DNA of 64,000 nucleotides from positions 22,919,175 to 22,983,174 of the forward strand of contig CM023540.1 in the NCBI GenBank assembly GCA_013350335.1. The letters are read 5' to 3'. Made by a program: the position numbers and the translations under genes. The notes beneath the pieces are model-generated. The model was not told where the DNA came from. It did no database searches and was given only the letters and a program-made list of their open reading frames with translations. Numbering within the stretch: position 1 is the stretch's first letter; each line of letters opens with the position of its first letter. Below are positions 48,325-60,684 of this stretch, piece after piece. Origin of the DNA: Chimonanthus salicifolius (Eukaryota; Streptophyta; Magnoliopsida; Laurales; Calycanthaceae).

Positions 48325-48490
48325 TTTTTAATTTAGGTGTAGAAAATTGCGGGATATCCAGTGTAAAACCTCTACGGATGAATCCACTATCCCTAGGGCA
48401 CACCAAGATTAGGCCATGGGAGCTCGAATCAGCAACCTCCCACTTCTTGTATTCAGAGGCAACCAGTTAAACTACACCTGATAAAGACTT
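48325..48490 (-). mobile_element. tRNA-derived SINE, minus strand
   Basis: On the minus strand: GTGTAGTTTAACTGGTTG (A-box), CTGATTCGAGCTCC (B-box), GAGGTTTTACACTGGAT, then TTTCTACACCTAAATTAAAAAA. Same order and 3' end as the SINE at 26750. Confidence 0.7.
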
Positions 48491-51245
48491 ATTACTCTTC
48501 AAAATTGTGGATTCAAGCTTCATACAAAACCGGCTTAAATGAAAATAATTTATCAAATTTAAAAAAAAGTTAAATCTATATTAATAGGATAAATGACAGG
48601 ACTATGATGATGAATTTAAAGATTAAAATTTTAATTTTATTATCATGTAATGAAGAGATTTATACATAGATTTAGAAGATAGAAGATTCATTTATAGATC
48701 CCATATTAGCTCAAATTCTCTTACTTTTAAGATATTTATTTTAGTCTATTATTTACTAAATATTTAGATAATCTTTTTTAGAGATTGAAACTTTTAATAT
48801 CTAAACATTTAGAGGAGCAAAACACACGTTAAGAATGAATGTTAAATATGATTATGCAAAATTATGAAAATGCTCTTTGTGTATAATTTATTTTTTTGTA
48901 ATTTTGAAGTTATACAATAATACAAAAAAATATAGGATACTTCAATGGGTAAAATATTCAAAATCTTATTTTCATGAACTTTGAAGTAAATAAAACTCAT
49001 AGATAAATACCATGAAACTCTTCTCTAAAAGCATTGCTAAAAAAATGAAATTATGCAGAAACTTATTGCAACATATTTATATAGGGAAAGTCTAAAAAAT
49101 GTCTTAAGCATTTATATAATTTTAAAAGTCAAATTGTTTTTCTTTTACTATTAAGAAACCCCTAAACTTTAATGAAGATCTCAAAAATCCCTTGTAACTG
49201 ATAGTAAATACATACTATCATGTAAATAAAATAAAAAAAACCCTTGTCACAAAGAATTAGGAAGAAAAAGAATATTATTAGTTTATTACTAATCACTTGT
49301 GTAAAATAAAATAAAATAAAATAAAGGTGAGGAATAACCATGAAAGTATTGAAAAATCCTACGACTATTTAAGATAACCTCAAAAAAAACCCATGAAATG
49401 TTTCAGTTTAAAAGAAAATAAAATTAACAAAAATATAGAGTGTTACTTCTTCAAAAATAAATTATTATTAAACTAAGTAGCAAGGGATATATTCGTATGG
49501 GTGGATAATGTGCGAGGGTGATGTGAGTAATCCAACCACCCTTATACTATCGACTTGCTTAGCTCCAAAAATTTGAGGGACTTAAATCGCTTGAAGCCTG
49601 TGAAGATGAGGCTCAGTTCCTTCCTCACAAACTCGGGTTTTAATTCAGGTTGAGTTTCAATAAATTCAATTAAACTCATTTAAAAAATTATTGAATCCGA
49701 TTCGAACTGAGTTTCTCAACTCAATTCAACCTAAATTTTTGACTCGACTCAAGTCGAGAACGGTTTTATAACTCGTGCGCTCAGGTCAGATCAGATTGGG
49801 TCGGACTGCTTTTAAACTTCTCAACTCAATCCGACTCAAATTTCATATAAATTTATTTTTTCCCAACCCAAGATATAAAAAACATAATCCAAACCTATTG
49901 ATTTATCAAGTAAGACCATACAGGTTGAATTAAAACTCGACGTAAGTTTCACCTCTCCTACCACAAACCAATTTCACAATGCCCTTAAATTTTACAGACC
50001 GACAACTCTTTTCCATGACTCATTCCATCAAAGTACTTCCGACCGTCACCGTCTCCATAGGTTGGTGCAACATGACAATGCATCGGATTTTAGCTTTCCA
50101 GCTTCAGCAGTCGGGATGTAATTTCAGTCTATACATGCTGACATCTACTACTAAGACGTTTGCAACCAGTTACATTTGGTATTGTAATATGTAAGAAGAA
50201 TCTAAATCATGGTAACGTACCTATTGGAGTGAAATGCAAATATAAAGATTCTTCTTGATAAAAACCCACTTTATTAGTGGTTGTCCACTCATTTGCAGAG
50301 AGTATGAGACCAAGTTCAATCTTGCCATATAGTTGAAAAATAATTGTCTACACCATGGCTAGGAAAAGCACGGTTCATGCTTTTAAATAGTTGTTTTAAC
50401 TGCCAATTTTATATGTAAAATTGAAAGATCATAAGTTTTATTTAAAATAAAGAAATACAATTAAGAATTTTAAGAAAGAATTAAAATTGATTGCTAAATA
50501 CTATAATTAAATATTGAATATAAAAGAGTAGATGTATCATCTCTGGAAATTTTAGTAAGACTTTTTTTAGAATTTCTCACGTGTTAAAAAAAAAAATTGA
50601 ATAAAGACATGAAATGCTATTCGTTCGGCCAATAAAAATATCATTCTTACTATAAAATTAAAATACGATGTCTACCAGCACAAAATAAAAGTGTCTACCA
50701 GCCTTTTTTAACGACTCTCTAATCTCTATGGTGTGGAATGGCATAAACCCTTCTTTTTGTTGGGATTTCAATGGCCACGTCAATGTGACAAGGACTGATA
50801 TCCAACAAACTCATGTGGTTCAGAATTGGAGTTCAGTCTGGCTTTTATCTTTTCAAAAGATAAAGTGAATAAAGAGAACAGTGGATAAATAAAAAGTGAA
50901 GTGATTAGCCCTTACCCTATAAAGTGTGAACATTTGCTTCCTTAGCTTATCGAGATGTTCTGTCCACAAGTGTTTGATACTATCATACTTGGTAACTCAA
51001 TTATTCACAGCCCTTTGTCTCATTGTATATTTATTATTATGAACTATGTCTCACATGATTGAATTAGATAAATTTTTTTTTTTTCAAATGATATGATTAA
51101 GAGAATTTCTTTATTTTAATTATAGTAACTTTGTTATATTGACTATAAAAAACTAATAGCATATAGTAATTAAAATTTAAAATAAAATAATTAGATAAAG
51201 TTCAAATTTTATATTTCTATTAAATATATTTTATTAAATGGTTGT
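48490..51245. other. AT-rich intergenic, no gene seen
   Basis: No coding signal. 49640-49880 is rich in CTCAACTCAATT and GACTCGA words like the interior of the hAT-type MITEs, but no ends could be placed. Confidence 0.5.
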
Positions 51246-51247
51246 AT

Positions 51248-51654
51248 CAGAGGTCAAAAAAATGCTCCGGCCGATATGCAAATATCGGCCGATAAGTTTC
51301 TCTCTCCTCCGGTATTCAAAACCGTGAAAAAACCACAAGAAACCGTGAAAACCGTAAAAAACCACAAAAAACAGTCTAAAACTGTCAAAAACCACAAAAA
51401 ACTGCAAAAAACCGTAAAAAACAGTGAAAAACTGTATTGATTTTTTAAAAAAATAAATTTAAAAAAATTAATTTTAAATACCAATATTTATGCATATTGG
51501 CCGATATGGTGACCGATATTATAGACCGAATATCAGCCATATCGGCCGATAATCGTTTTGTACTGCCGATACGATATCATTCAGTCTTAAAAAATCGATA
51601 TATATCGACTGATACGATATGTCCGATATGTATCGGCCGATATTTCGACCCCTG
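51248..51654. mobile_element. hAT-type MITE with ATCGGCCGAT palindromes
   Basis: Starts CAGAGGTC and ends TTTCGACCCCTG. Both ends carry repeated ATATCGGCCGATA motifs, and the interior is a run of CCGTGAAAAACC-like words. No clear target duplication, so bounds rest on the related element at 52169. Confidence 0.65.
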
Positions 51655-52168
51655 AGATCTATCTTAACTAGTTGCCTCTCTCTAACATTGAAAAACTTGA
51701 ACATTTTCCTCAAAATCTGTTGGAACTTTCAGTACACTTTACAATAATTTCTGTTATCTACTACGTGAACTTTTACCACTCTTTCTCTGTCATAATTGAG
51801 TGACTAACACTTTGATTATCATTCATTAATGTTAGTATTTTGTTCGAAGTGGGCCTAACATGAATAATGATATCCCTTTCAAATCCCACTTCCTGTGTGG
51901 ATGAGTGTTGTCTACGTCATATTTATTTATTTATTTTGTCTTCTTTTATGGGAGTTGAGCCAGACTTCAATGATTAACGTTGTATCTCGTTATTAAAGTG
52001 AAATTTACATGTACTCGATTTTTCTGTCCTACACATTCATTTTTAGATTTTACATTGAAATTACTAATTTGCTCCTACATTTTTCACTCATTCGAATGAA
52101 CTGCTACAGTATTCTGCCACAGTGTTCTGTGTTACTATTCAAGCCATTCGTTCGATGATGCTACATAC

Positions 52169-52644
52169 TAGGGGTAAAAAAAACGCCCCAGTCGATATTT
52201 CGGCCGATATGCATATCGGCTGATAAGTTTCTCTCTCGTCAAATATTTAAATTTCTCTCTCCTCTCTCTCTCCAATATTTAAATTTCTCTCTCCTCTAGT
52301 ATTCAAAACCGTGAAAAAACTGCAAAAAAAGTGAAGAACCGTGAAAAACCGTGAAAACCACAAAAAATCGTGGAAAACTATATTGGAAAATCGTGAAGAA
52401 CTGTGAAAAACCGCAAAAAACCGTATCGATTTTTTTTATAAAAAAAATAAATTAAATTTTAAATACCGATATTTATGTATATCGGCCGATATGATGACCG
52501 ATATTGTGGACCGAATATCGGCCATATCGACTGATAATCGTTTTGTACGGCCGATACATATCGTATCGGCCGATATTGTTCGGTCTTAAAAAACCGATAA
52601 ATATCGGCCGATACGATATGTCTCGACCGATATTTCGACCCCTG
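52169..52644. mobile_element. hAT-type MITE with perfect 8-bp target duplication
   Basis: CTACATAC flanks it at 52161-52168 and 52645-52652. Ends are TAGGGGT and ACCCCTG. Subterminal ATATCGGCCGATAT-type palindromes occur near both ends; the interior is CCGTGAAAAACCG-rich. Eight bases and the YAGGGGT end fit the hAT superfamily. Non-coding. Confidence 0.85.
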
Positions 52645-52664
52645 CTACATACTGCACACAGTAA

Positions 52665-53300
52665 TACATAGTGAATTATTTAAATAATAAAATTTCCTTT
52701 AAAACTTTAAAGTTATTTTTTAAGCACTGTGTATTTTCAAAATTTCTCAAATTGAATATCCAGACTAATTACGATAACCTGATAAAAATACTTTAAGACT
52801 TTAAGGTCTCTTTTGACACTTCTAAATGCTTAAAACACAGTATTTTACAAATAAGTGAATCCCTTATTTAAGATTTTATGGTCTTCTGATAAAAATACTT
52901 TAAGACTTTAAGATCTCTTTTGACACTCCTAAATGCTTAAAACACAATATTTTACAAATAAGGGTATCCCTCGGCTGTGCCGAAAACACATTTGACAGTG
53001 TCAAAAGACCTTAAAGTCTTAAAGTATTTTTATCAGGTTATCGTAATTAGTCTGGATATTCAATTTGAAAATTTTTAGAAATACATAGTGCTTAAAAAAT
53101 AACTTTAAAATTTTAAAGGAGATTTTATTATTTAACTAATGCACTATACATTATTGCAGCATCGGCAACATAGACCGTTATTTTTTAAACACTGTGCATT
53201 TACAAAATTTCTCAAATTAAATATCCAGATTAATTACGATAACGTGATAAAAATACTTTAAGACTTTAAGCTCTCAAATTAAATATCTGGATTATTTCTC
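52665..53300. repeat. Foldback repeat with a third arm
   Basis: Left arm about 52675-52822 is inverted at about 53000-53151; the shared core includes GATAACCTGATAAAAATACT and its reverse complement. Between the arms a segment around CTTTAAGACTTTAAG and CACTCCTAAATGC is itself repeated. A further direct copy of the left arm follows at about 53180-53270. The ends are close to the preceding MITE. Confidence 0.75.
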
Positions 53301-53454
53301 AAACTGTCCCTAGTTTGAGTTCTAACTGTGTAAACTCGGAGGCATCCTGTGTGAGTGTGGGGCATTCTCACGAGGGATTTAGGAGGGCCTTGCCTCGTGA
53401 TTCTCCTCAATTATAAAAAAAAAAATTTAAAATACAACTCAAATTATCTCCAAA

Positions 53455-53635
53455 ATAATGTAGCTCAATTAGTTGCATCCCACTTCAGGAAATAAGAGAT
53501 TATGGGTTCAAGCTTCTATAATCTAACTTTGGTATATCCTCAGGATAATGAGATCATCTTTGAAGATTTTAATTTAGATATCTTATGATTTTTCACGTAT
53601 AAATTTAAAAGAAAAACGCATGTGCTTTTTCCTAT
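53455..53635 (+). mobile_element. tRNA-derived SINE
   Basis: GTAGCTCAATTAGTTG (A-box-like), GGGTTCAAGCTTC (B-box-like), then TTTTTCACGTATAAATTTAAAAG at the 3' end, as in the family at 26750. It marks the start of the right duplicate. Confidence 0.55.
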
Positions 53636-53644
53636 TTTCAAATA

Positions 53645-54133
53645 ATGGAAGAGAGAGAAAGTGTAAAAACTTTTAATACTAATATTCCACAGATTTCTAG
53701 GCAAGGAAATCGATCACTCTGTCCATCAAACATCCCCTTTGGCTTTGGCATTGGCACATGTATTTCTTTCCCCAAACAATGGACTTCTCACCACATGACA
53801 AAACCCCAATCATCAATCCATTCTTGCACAGTAGATGTAGGACCCAATTCCCTCAAAAGCTTTCAAAAACTTGCAAGCCTTTCAATTGTTCATCAACTAC
53901 TCCCTATTCTGGCTTTTCTTTCCTCACATCTCATCTTCTATCCTACTGATGAAAATTGTAAATCCTCTCTCCATTTCTTCTTCATCAATGCCCTAATGTA
54001 TTTTTATAGTATAGATATGTCACCCTATATTGAAGGTAAAGAGACATGTATAAGAAAATGGCCTATTGAAGTTGAGCACGAATTAAACTCAAAACCTTAT
54101 TTTATGAGACTGGTATTTTCATCAATACCCTAA
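53645..54133 (+). CDS. Unknown ORF, 162 codons, counterpart of 22261-22704
   Basis: Open in the same frame as the left copy over about 110 codons, with an extra three codons near FLSSHL. The two differ at their starts and ends. No domain recognised. It may be non-coding upstream sequence of the DUF1677 gene. Confidence 0.25.
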   Translation: MEERESVKTFNTNIPQISRQGNRSLCPSNIPFGFGIGTCISFPKQWTSHHMTKPQSSIHSCTVDVGPNSLKSFQKLASLSIVHQLLPILAFLSSHLIFYPTDENCKSSLHFFFINALMYFYSIDMSPYIEGKETCIRKWPIEVEHELNSKPYFMRLVFSSIP

Positions 54134-54141
54134 TTCTTTTT

Positions 54142-55255
54142 TGTTAGGACTGGATTTCTAACCTAAAACACTAGTCTGATAGATAGATTAGCCTAGTCTT
54201 TTATAACTCCTTAGATTTCCCTTTTTAGAACTGATGTGGAAATTTCGTTCACATCTCAACAATTAGGGGTGAAACTTGGGTTAGGTTTTGGCCCGACCCG
54301 ACTGACTCGACCCGAAAATATTGTGGGTTGGGTTATAGAAATTGTAAACTCGGGTCGGGTTGGGTTAGGAAAAAAAAACCCGACTGAAATTCGGGTCGGG
54401 TTGGACTGAAGAATTTAAATTTCAACCCGACCCAACCCGAAAAAATCCGATCCGGAAAAACCCTACCCGTATTCATAACTTAAATAAAACCCTAAATACA
54501 TTTACCTTAATGAAACCCATTCGGGGCCCCTTCCACTCTTACAATAAATTAGAATATTACAAGTCCCATATAAATTGTCATCTAAGGATCTTCTAAAAAA
54601 CAAAAAAAAAATTCCTTACAATTTATATTCGGGACTTGTAATATTCTATTTTATTTTGATTAGATGTAACACATTATTATTTATTGTTTGCATGTTTGAT
54701 AGGTTGATGTAGTATCTTTTTTTTTAATGGATTGATGAAATATTTAATATTGAATTGTTAGATTTGAAGACAACAATATGGGTTACTTGGGGGAGTACTG
54801 GATAACTTCTTGAAGTAGGAAGGAAAGGCTCACTCGGGCTAACTCGGGTCGGGTCGGGTCAACTCTCGGGTTGAGGGTATTAGCAATTCGGGTTGGGTTG
54901 GGTTGACATACTCGAGTTTGCAATTCGGGTCGGGTCGGGTCGGGTTCAAATTTTTTTAACATGGGTTAGGGCTGGGTTTGTCAAAACCCAGCCCGTCCGA
55001 CCCGAGTTTCACCCCTACCAACAATCTCTCTTTCAAACTGAGCTTTCCGACTGATAGAATGTCACTGACTATCCCGTTCGGTCAATAGATCCCTGAGTCT
55101 ACATGCTTTGGCCTTGAGAGTTAGCTTTGATACTACTCTTAGAACTAGACTTCCAACCCAAAAAACTAACTTGATAGGTGGAGTGACCAATCCCTTATAA
55201 GTCCTTATATTTCCTTCCTTATAATGGATGTGAGACTCTCGTTCGCACCCGAACA
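54142..55255 (-). mobile_element. TRIM, right copy, split by a hAT-type MITE
   Basis: First LTR 54142-54261 (TGTTAGG to CAACA) and second about 55137-55255 correspond to the left TRIM. The MITE 54264-55017 sits just inside the first LTR border. The second LTR start has decayed. Confidence 0.7.
54264..55017. mobile_element. 754-bp hAT-type MITE, right duplicate only
   Basis: Ends TAGGGGTGAAAC and GTTTCACCCCTA are perfect inverted repeats of 12 bp. Flanks TCAACAAT and CCAACAAT match at seven of eight. The arms are CGGGTCGGGTTGGG-rich; the middle holds a hairpin around ATATTACAAGTCCC (54561 and its inverse near 54640). Same type as 32511-32799 but longer. Absent from the left TRIM, so it inserted after the duplication. 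Confidence 0.85.
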
Positions 55256-55850
55256 TTTTCCACTTCATCAACGATAACTATTGTTTAAAAACTCTAAACA
55301 ACACCGGGACAAATTAATCTGAATCAATTTAACACAATAGGATTTAGTTTTTTTAGCTTTAATTTCTTTTTTCTTTTAAAATTGAATGGACCTAAATTTT
55401 TTCATCCTATTGTGATGTATGAAAGAATAACACACATTAAGATTTCTCTCTTATGAAGGTGTTGGTGAGGGCATTTTGGTTATTATTCTAGGTACCCATT
55501 TTCTCCCTAGGAACCCTTTGGGTCAATGCATTGACTGGGACTGCTGGGATCTTAAACATTCTTTTAGACCAACTAACCTTCTCTCTATTCCCACTTTAAA
55601 AATGTATTCTGCACAATTCTTCAGCCTTCCCCTTTTCATCCATGCTCTATACATTTGGGGAGTTAGAAATGGAGGAAATTCGATCAGTCCCTTAGCAAAT
55701 ATATTTGTAAAATAAACCACTGGAAGATGAATAGCCCGTTCTGGTAGCATCAGCACTTGCAACTGTTACACCTGCGGCAACAGTGATAAAACCAGAAGTC
55801 CAGTATCGAAGACTAGTAGTTGCAGCGGCGGCGGCTGTGGCGGCGGAGTG

Positions 55851-56054
55851 ATGGGAAGCACAGAAGTGGTGAAGAGAGCTGAATGTGGGTGTTGTGGAAT
55901 GATGGAGGAGTGCACAGTGGAATACATCAGATGGGTGGAGGAGAGGTTTGGAGGTGTTTGGGTATGTGGCCTTTGTGAAGAAGCCATCAAGGAAGAGCAA
56001 GCACGGCTTGGGGTGGGCATTGAAGTGGCTCTGCAATTGATTCCACCTTTGTAG
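55851..56054 (+). pseudogene. DUF1677 family protein, right copy, frameshifted
   Basis: The Cys-rich core (ECGCCGMMEECTVEY, GVWVCGLCEEAIKEE) is almost unchanged from the left copy. Then two bases are missing at about 56038 relative to the left copy, giving a stop after 67 residues. Further small indels follow (about 56115-56145), so the downstream part is decaying. A short core-only protein is possible. Confidence 0.7.
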
Positions 56055-56209
56055 AGACGGCCAACGCCGATCCCACCATTAACATTGCACGTTCAATCCT
56101 TCAGCTGCTCAAGAAGTCATTTCTTCCTCTTCTTCTGTAAGGAAGAAGGGGATGTTCACCCCTTTCCGTGATGGAAGAAGTTAATTATGTTGTCACGTAC
56201 ACTAATTCC

Positions 56210-57080
56210 ACGAACATGTGTAAATCTTTCAATCTACGCAAAAGTTAAATTGATGGGGAGTAACCCCGTGAAGAATGATTTGAATTAAATTGATGGGGAG
56301 TAAGAATGATTTGAAAAGATTGAGCGTAAATCCACTCAAAATCTCACTTTATAAAAAGAGTGTCTTGGCCGCAAGGAGAACCCTTGCTGTTTTGCCCTTT
56401 TTCTGGTCCTATTAGCATCTTGGTTAATGTCTTGGTAATTGGTATTGAGTGGCTCTGTTTCCTTCATTTGTTGCTCATTGGTGGCTTGGTGAAAATGTGA
56501 ATACTGTCAAATGCCAAAACTCAAATGGTCATATTTCATGTTGGTCTTATTTGTGGGGGGAGTAGAAAGTGAAATTTCATTGAACTCATTTTCGTATTTC
56601 GTATAGCTTCACTTTAAATTATGAGATGAGTATGTTGAAACGTGAATAAACATAAAGACAAATCAATTTAAGTTGATCACTTTAAAGTATATTTATTTGA
56701 AAATTACAAATATTTAATGGTAACATAAGATTTGAGTTTAGTTATATGGTTAAATAGTTAAGAAATGGAAAGATGATTGAATTTACTAGGAAATTAGAGG
56801 TTATCAACAAAGACTCTACCAAAGATCTAGTAAAACTTCATTCTAAAATTTTCCAATAAATTGTTCTTATTAGTGGGTGAAATTGTTAACCAAAATAGTT
56901 TTATAGTAAAAATTTAAGAAAAATATTTATAAAATTTTTAAGTACATTATACATTGACGATGAATGAGCAACAATAACGGTGGAATGAGAAACAATAGTT
57001 GTTAGTTATATTATGTTTCTGATAGATCTCGATGATAATACCATTGAATAGATTCAATAGAGTTTTGACAACTTTATTCA
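56210..57080. other. Downstream of the right DUF1677 copy, no gene seen
   Basis: Non-coding, aligned with 24230-25060 of the left duplicate with scattered indels. Confidence 0.5.
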
Positions 57081-57084
57081 CCAT

Positions 57085-57262
57085 TTTTTTTAATAAGGTG
57101 TCTAGGCTTTTTAGTTCACCTCACTAATTTTCGAGTTATATGCAAACATCTCTATTCAAAAACACCAGATAACTTATAGAAAGTGATCCTTTAGTGTGGA
57201 GTGAGAATCGAACACATAACTTCTGTTTCCTGATGCAGGTTCTTGGCCATCCCTCCAACCTC
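57085..57262 (-). mobile_element. SINE, minus strand, second family, right copy
   Basis: Counterpart of the SINE at 25065-25250, with GTTCGATTCTCAC and the T-rich tail side retained. Confidence 0.55.
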
Positions 57263-57264
57263 CT

Positions 57265-58600
57265 TGGATTGACAACTTTATTCACCATTGGATGTACTTT
57301 TAGTGAGTCTTAGTGATGATCCATCATTGAATGCATTTCAAAGGAGTCTACATTGAACATCATCCACCATTGAACATATTTCATACATGTGCTTCAATAG
57401 GTCTTTTAGACTTGATCCATTCTTGGATGAGTTTCAACTCGTCTTAGTGACATCATCCTCTGTGGTTCTAACCCACGCTTAATTGGGCCAGTTCATTCTT
57501 GAATGGACCCCTTTAATTCCCACTTGTGATAATGAGTGAGATCAGGGCCATCCTTTCCACGGGCAAGCCTGATTTGGGCCTCGTTAAGGTCTTTTGAATT
57601 GATCCAAGTTAACCCACTCTATGTTGAACGGGTTGGCATGGTTTTTGGTCTTTAAATAGATCTAACTTTCGCTTTCAAGTTTGAGTGGGTCTTAAGAATG
57701 CAAAGGCCAGGCCCTAAACCAAATAGGCCTGCATTTCAAACTTTTCAAGTGGAGAAGAGTCAACATTAATTGCTCTTTTTAAAAGTTCTAAGCACCTGAC
57801 ACAACAGAAAATATAAGGAAATAGATGATTCATATTTTTATGTTCATAGGTCGGAATTCATGTATGATTTATCTAAGAGAGCATCAATTTATTGAGTTAT
57901 TCTGAATCTGATAAAGCAAGTTTTCTTCTCAAAGTTGTAGTGAACATGATGTAAAATGGAATATATTAAACATCTATCAATCAATAAATTTCTTGACCTT
58001 AATGTAGCTATTTTTTAACATGACTGTGCTACTGGACAACAAATTACTTAGAATTGTGAATGTATATTGTTCTTGGTGACCTAGAATAGATAAATGCGAT
58101 ATGCCTTGAATGATGATGAGGCAGTGACTGATCCAATGTCATCTCCTTTATCCGTAGCCACCAACGCATTGCAAACACTAAAAAGGTAGAATTGAACTGT
58201 TTATAGAGAAGGACAAGTTGTGGCTCCACCCTCTGTAAAGATTGTTTCTGTTTCTATGTCAACCTCTTAAAATTGCTATAAAAGGAAAATAGAAGAAATG
58301 AGAATCAAATCATTCCAACTATACACGAAGTAAAGAAAGTAGCACTGATTTAAACTGCAAAACACGCCAGTTTCTACACAAGCTTTTCAGTGTAGACACT
58401 CCCATTACATAATTATACAGACCAATCTCTCAGACCCATAAACCATTATTCCATTTGCAGCTTGACACTGCCAAAACAGACAAGTACCCCAACACATTTC
58501 CACACTCCACAAAACATCAAACTGGTAGCTAATAAGAGAAGAGGAGTAACACATCGCAGACCCTACTACTGGCTTTTAAATGAGCAGCATTTTCCTAGCA
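57265..58600. other. Region 3' of the right annexin gene
   Basis: No gene recognised. 57850-58205 has no counterpart in the left copy. From 58232 the sequence matches the left gene's downstream region again (left 28413 on). Confidence 0.45.
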
Positions 58601-58605
58601 CCAGA

Positions 58606-60599
58606 CTATTCCACGGAACCCAAAAGATAGAGAAGGAAGGTACGGTAGTCACTAGATGTCTCCGACTGTATGGCTGCCCTAAGCGTTTTTCCATACTTCT
58701 TGCCATACTCTTCCTTGATTGCCTTAATATCAGTCTCTGCTCTTGTCACTATAACGCGTATGAGTGTGCTATCTGAAGTTCCCATGCTTTTCATGCTGTT
58801 GTGCAACACCTGATGATAAATTCAGCACAAACAGATTTGGATTTTTTAAATATGTTTTCATTGACTAAAAGCATTGGACCCAAAATTCTTCAAAGTGATA
58901 GGTCACTAAAATCAATTCATATTAGTGTTACTCATTGCCGGATTAAAATAAATTGCTGTGGAATGTACTGAGCTTCAATCTGCCACTTATTTCGACACCC
59001 ACATCTAACTGTTGGTGAAAACTGTTCAAGAGTTTGAAGGATAGTGGATTCTTTCATCCTCATGAAAATTTTGGCAGGAGGATGAAATCATAGGATCACT
59101 TCTCTTAAAATCTTTAAATTCATTGGAAAACTAAAGAACATGTAAAGGTACCTCAGCGAAGTATTTAGGACGATTCTTAGCACAATTTAAGATAGTTAGT
59201 AGTGCGTACAGGAAGCTTCCAGATGTTTCCTGCATTCAATGCCTGCAAGGGGAGATCATATGGAGTTTTTGTAAACATTATCAGTATCATATTTTTTGTT
59301 TCTGAAACAAAAAAAAAAAAATACATGTATAGACTAACTCTGTCGTTATGTATTATCACTGTATGTCCTAAAAAATTTGACAAGAAAAATCCTAAGATCC
59401 AGTCCCTATTACAAGAGCCAATAAAACGGTAGCAAGTTTGGCATATAATAGATTTGATTCTGCTTATGCTTTGGATGAGAGGGAGGATAAAAATAAAAAA
59501 CTACAGGACATTATGGGATCTCATGGACCATAAATCTGGGCCTTTATATGGCTTGACAGTTCCAACTTTGTTGAGCTTGATTGTATTTATGGACCAAAAG
59601 CTCAACAACCACCTGGCCCAAATTTAGGTCCTGTGTGACAACAAGAATTCTTTAATGGAATTTACAGTTTACAAAGTAGAATATCTGCAAATTTCTATGA
59701 AAATCCAATCTTACTAAGAATTGTGGGCTACCAAGCTAACCGAGGTTTGCATTTGGTTACAAGAGAAATTTTTGGGCAATTTATATGGCCTAGTTTTCTG
59801 AACATCTCAATTACCAAACGAGTGCTTCATGTTCGGAAATTCATTATTTTTATTTAATCCAATGTCATGAATGCCCACAAATGAAGTCACCTTTTCAAGA
59901 GAGCGGCCATAGTTTCGCTGATAAGCAGAATCAACCTCAACCAAGTGTTCGCTGCTTCGTTGGACGAAAATTCGAATGAAAGTCTTCTCATCCGTCCCAA
60001 ATTTATTCTCTCCGGCGTCGTATAGCTGTTTGGCATCTGTCTCTGCCCTTTTTTTGTCTACGATCCCTCCCACATCACGTTTTTCATTTAAACATGCAAC
60101 CAGCAACTGCAATATGGAGGGTTTGGTTTGATATATTGACGTCAGAGAAAGATGGTAAGAAATTTATGCATGGACTGAACATTAAAACACAAAAGCAGAA
60201 ATTAGTGCATTTTAAGAAGGACAAATAACATTCATAAAAGATAAAAATAATCACATAACATTTATGGGAATGGTGGAAAGATACTTGGTAAAAGATACTG
60301 GAAGAGGTAGCAAAATACCAAGCAATGGAGAATATGAATTTTTTTAATAAGTTAGAGTTGATTTAACAGCTTAGAAAGATAACTAAACAGATAGTAAACA
60401 TGACTACAGTTATGATGGAAGAGAATTTGAAGGTTGCTTGTAGATGGAGATGGGTGGAAAATAAAGCTGAAATTTCACCTGAATTATAAAAAAAAAAAAA
60501 CATGAAACTGATATCTCACCCTGATTAGAACATCTGGGTATGGATTCTGGAACAAAATATAACTTGGGTAGCCCAATTTACATGATCAAGATGGATTGT

Positions 60600-60684
<85 letters not shown>

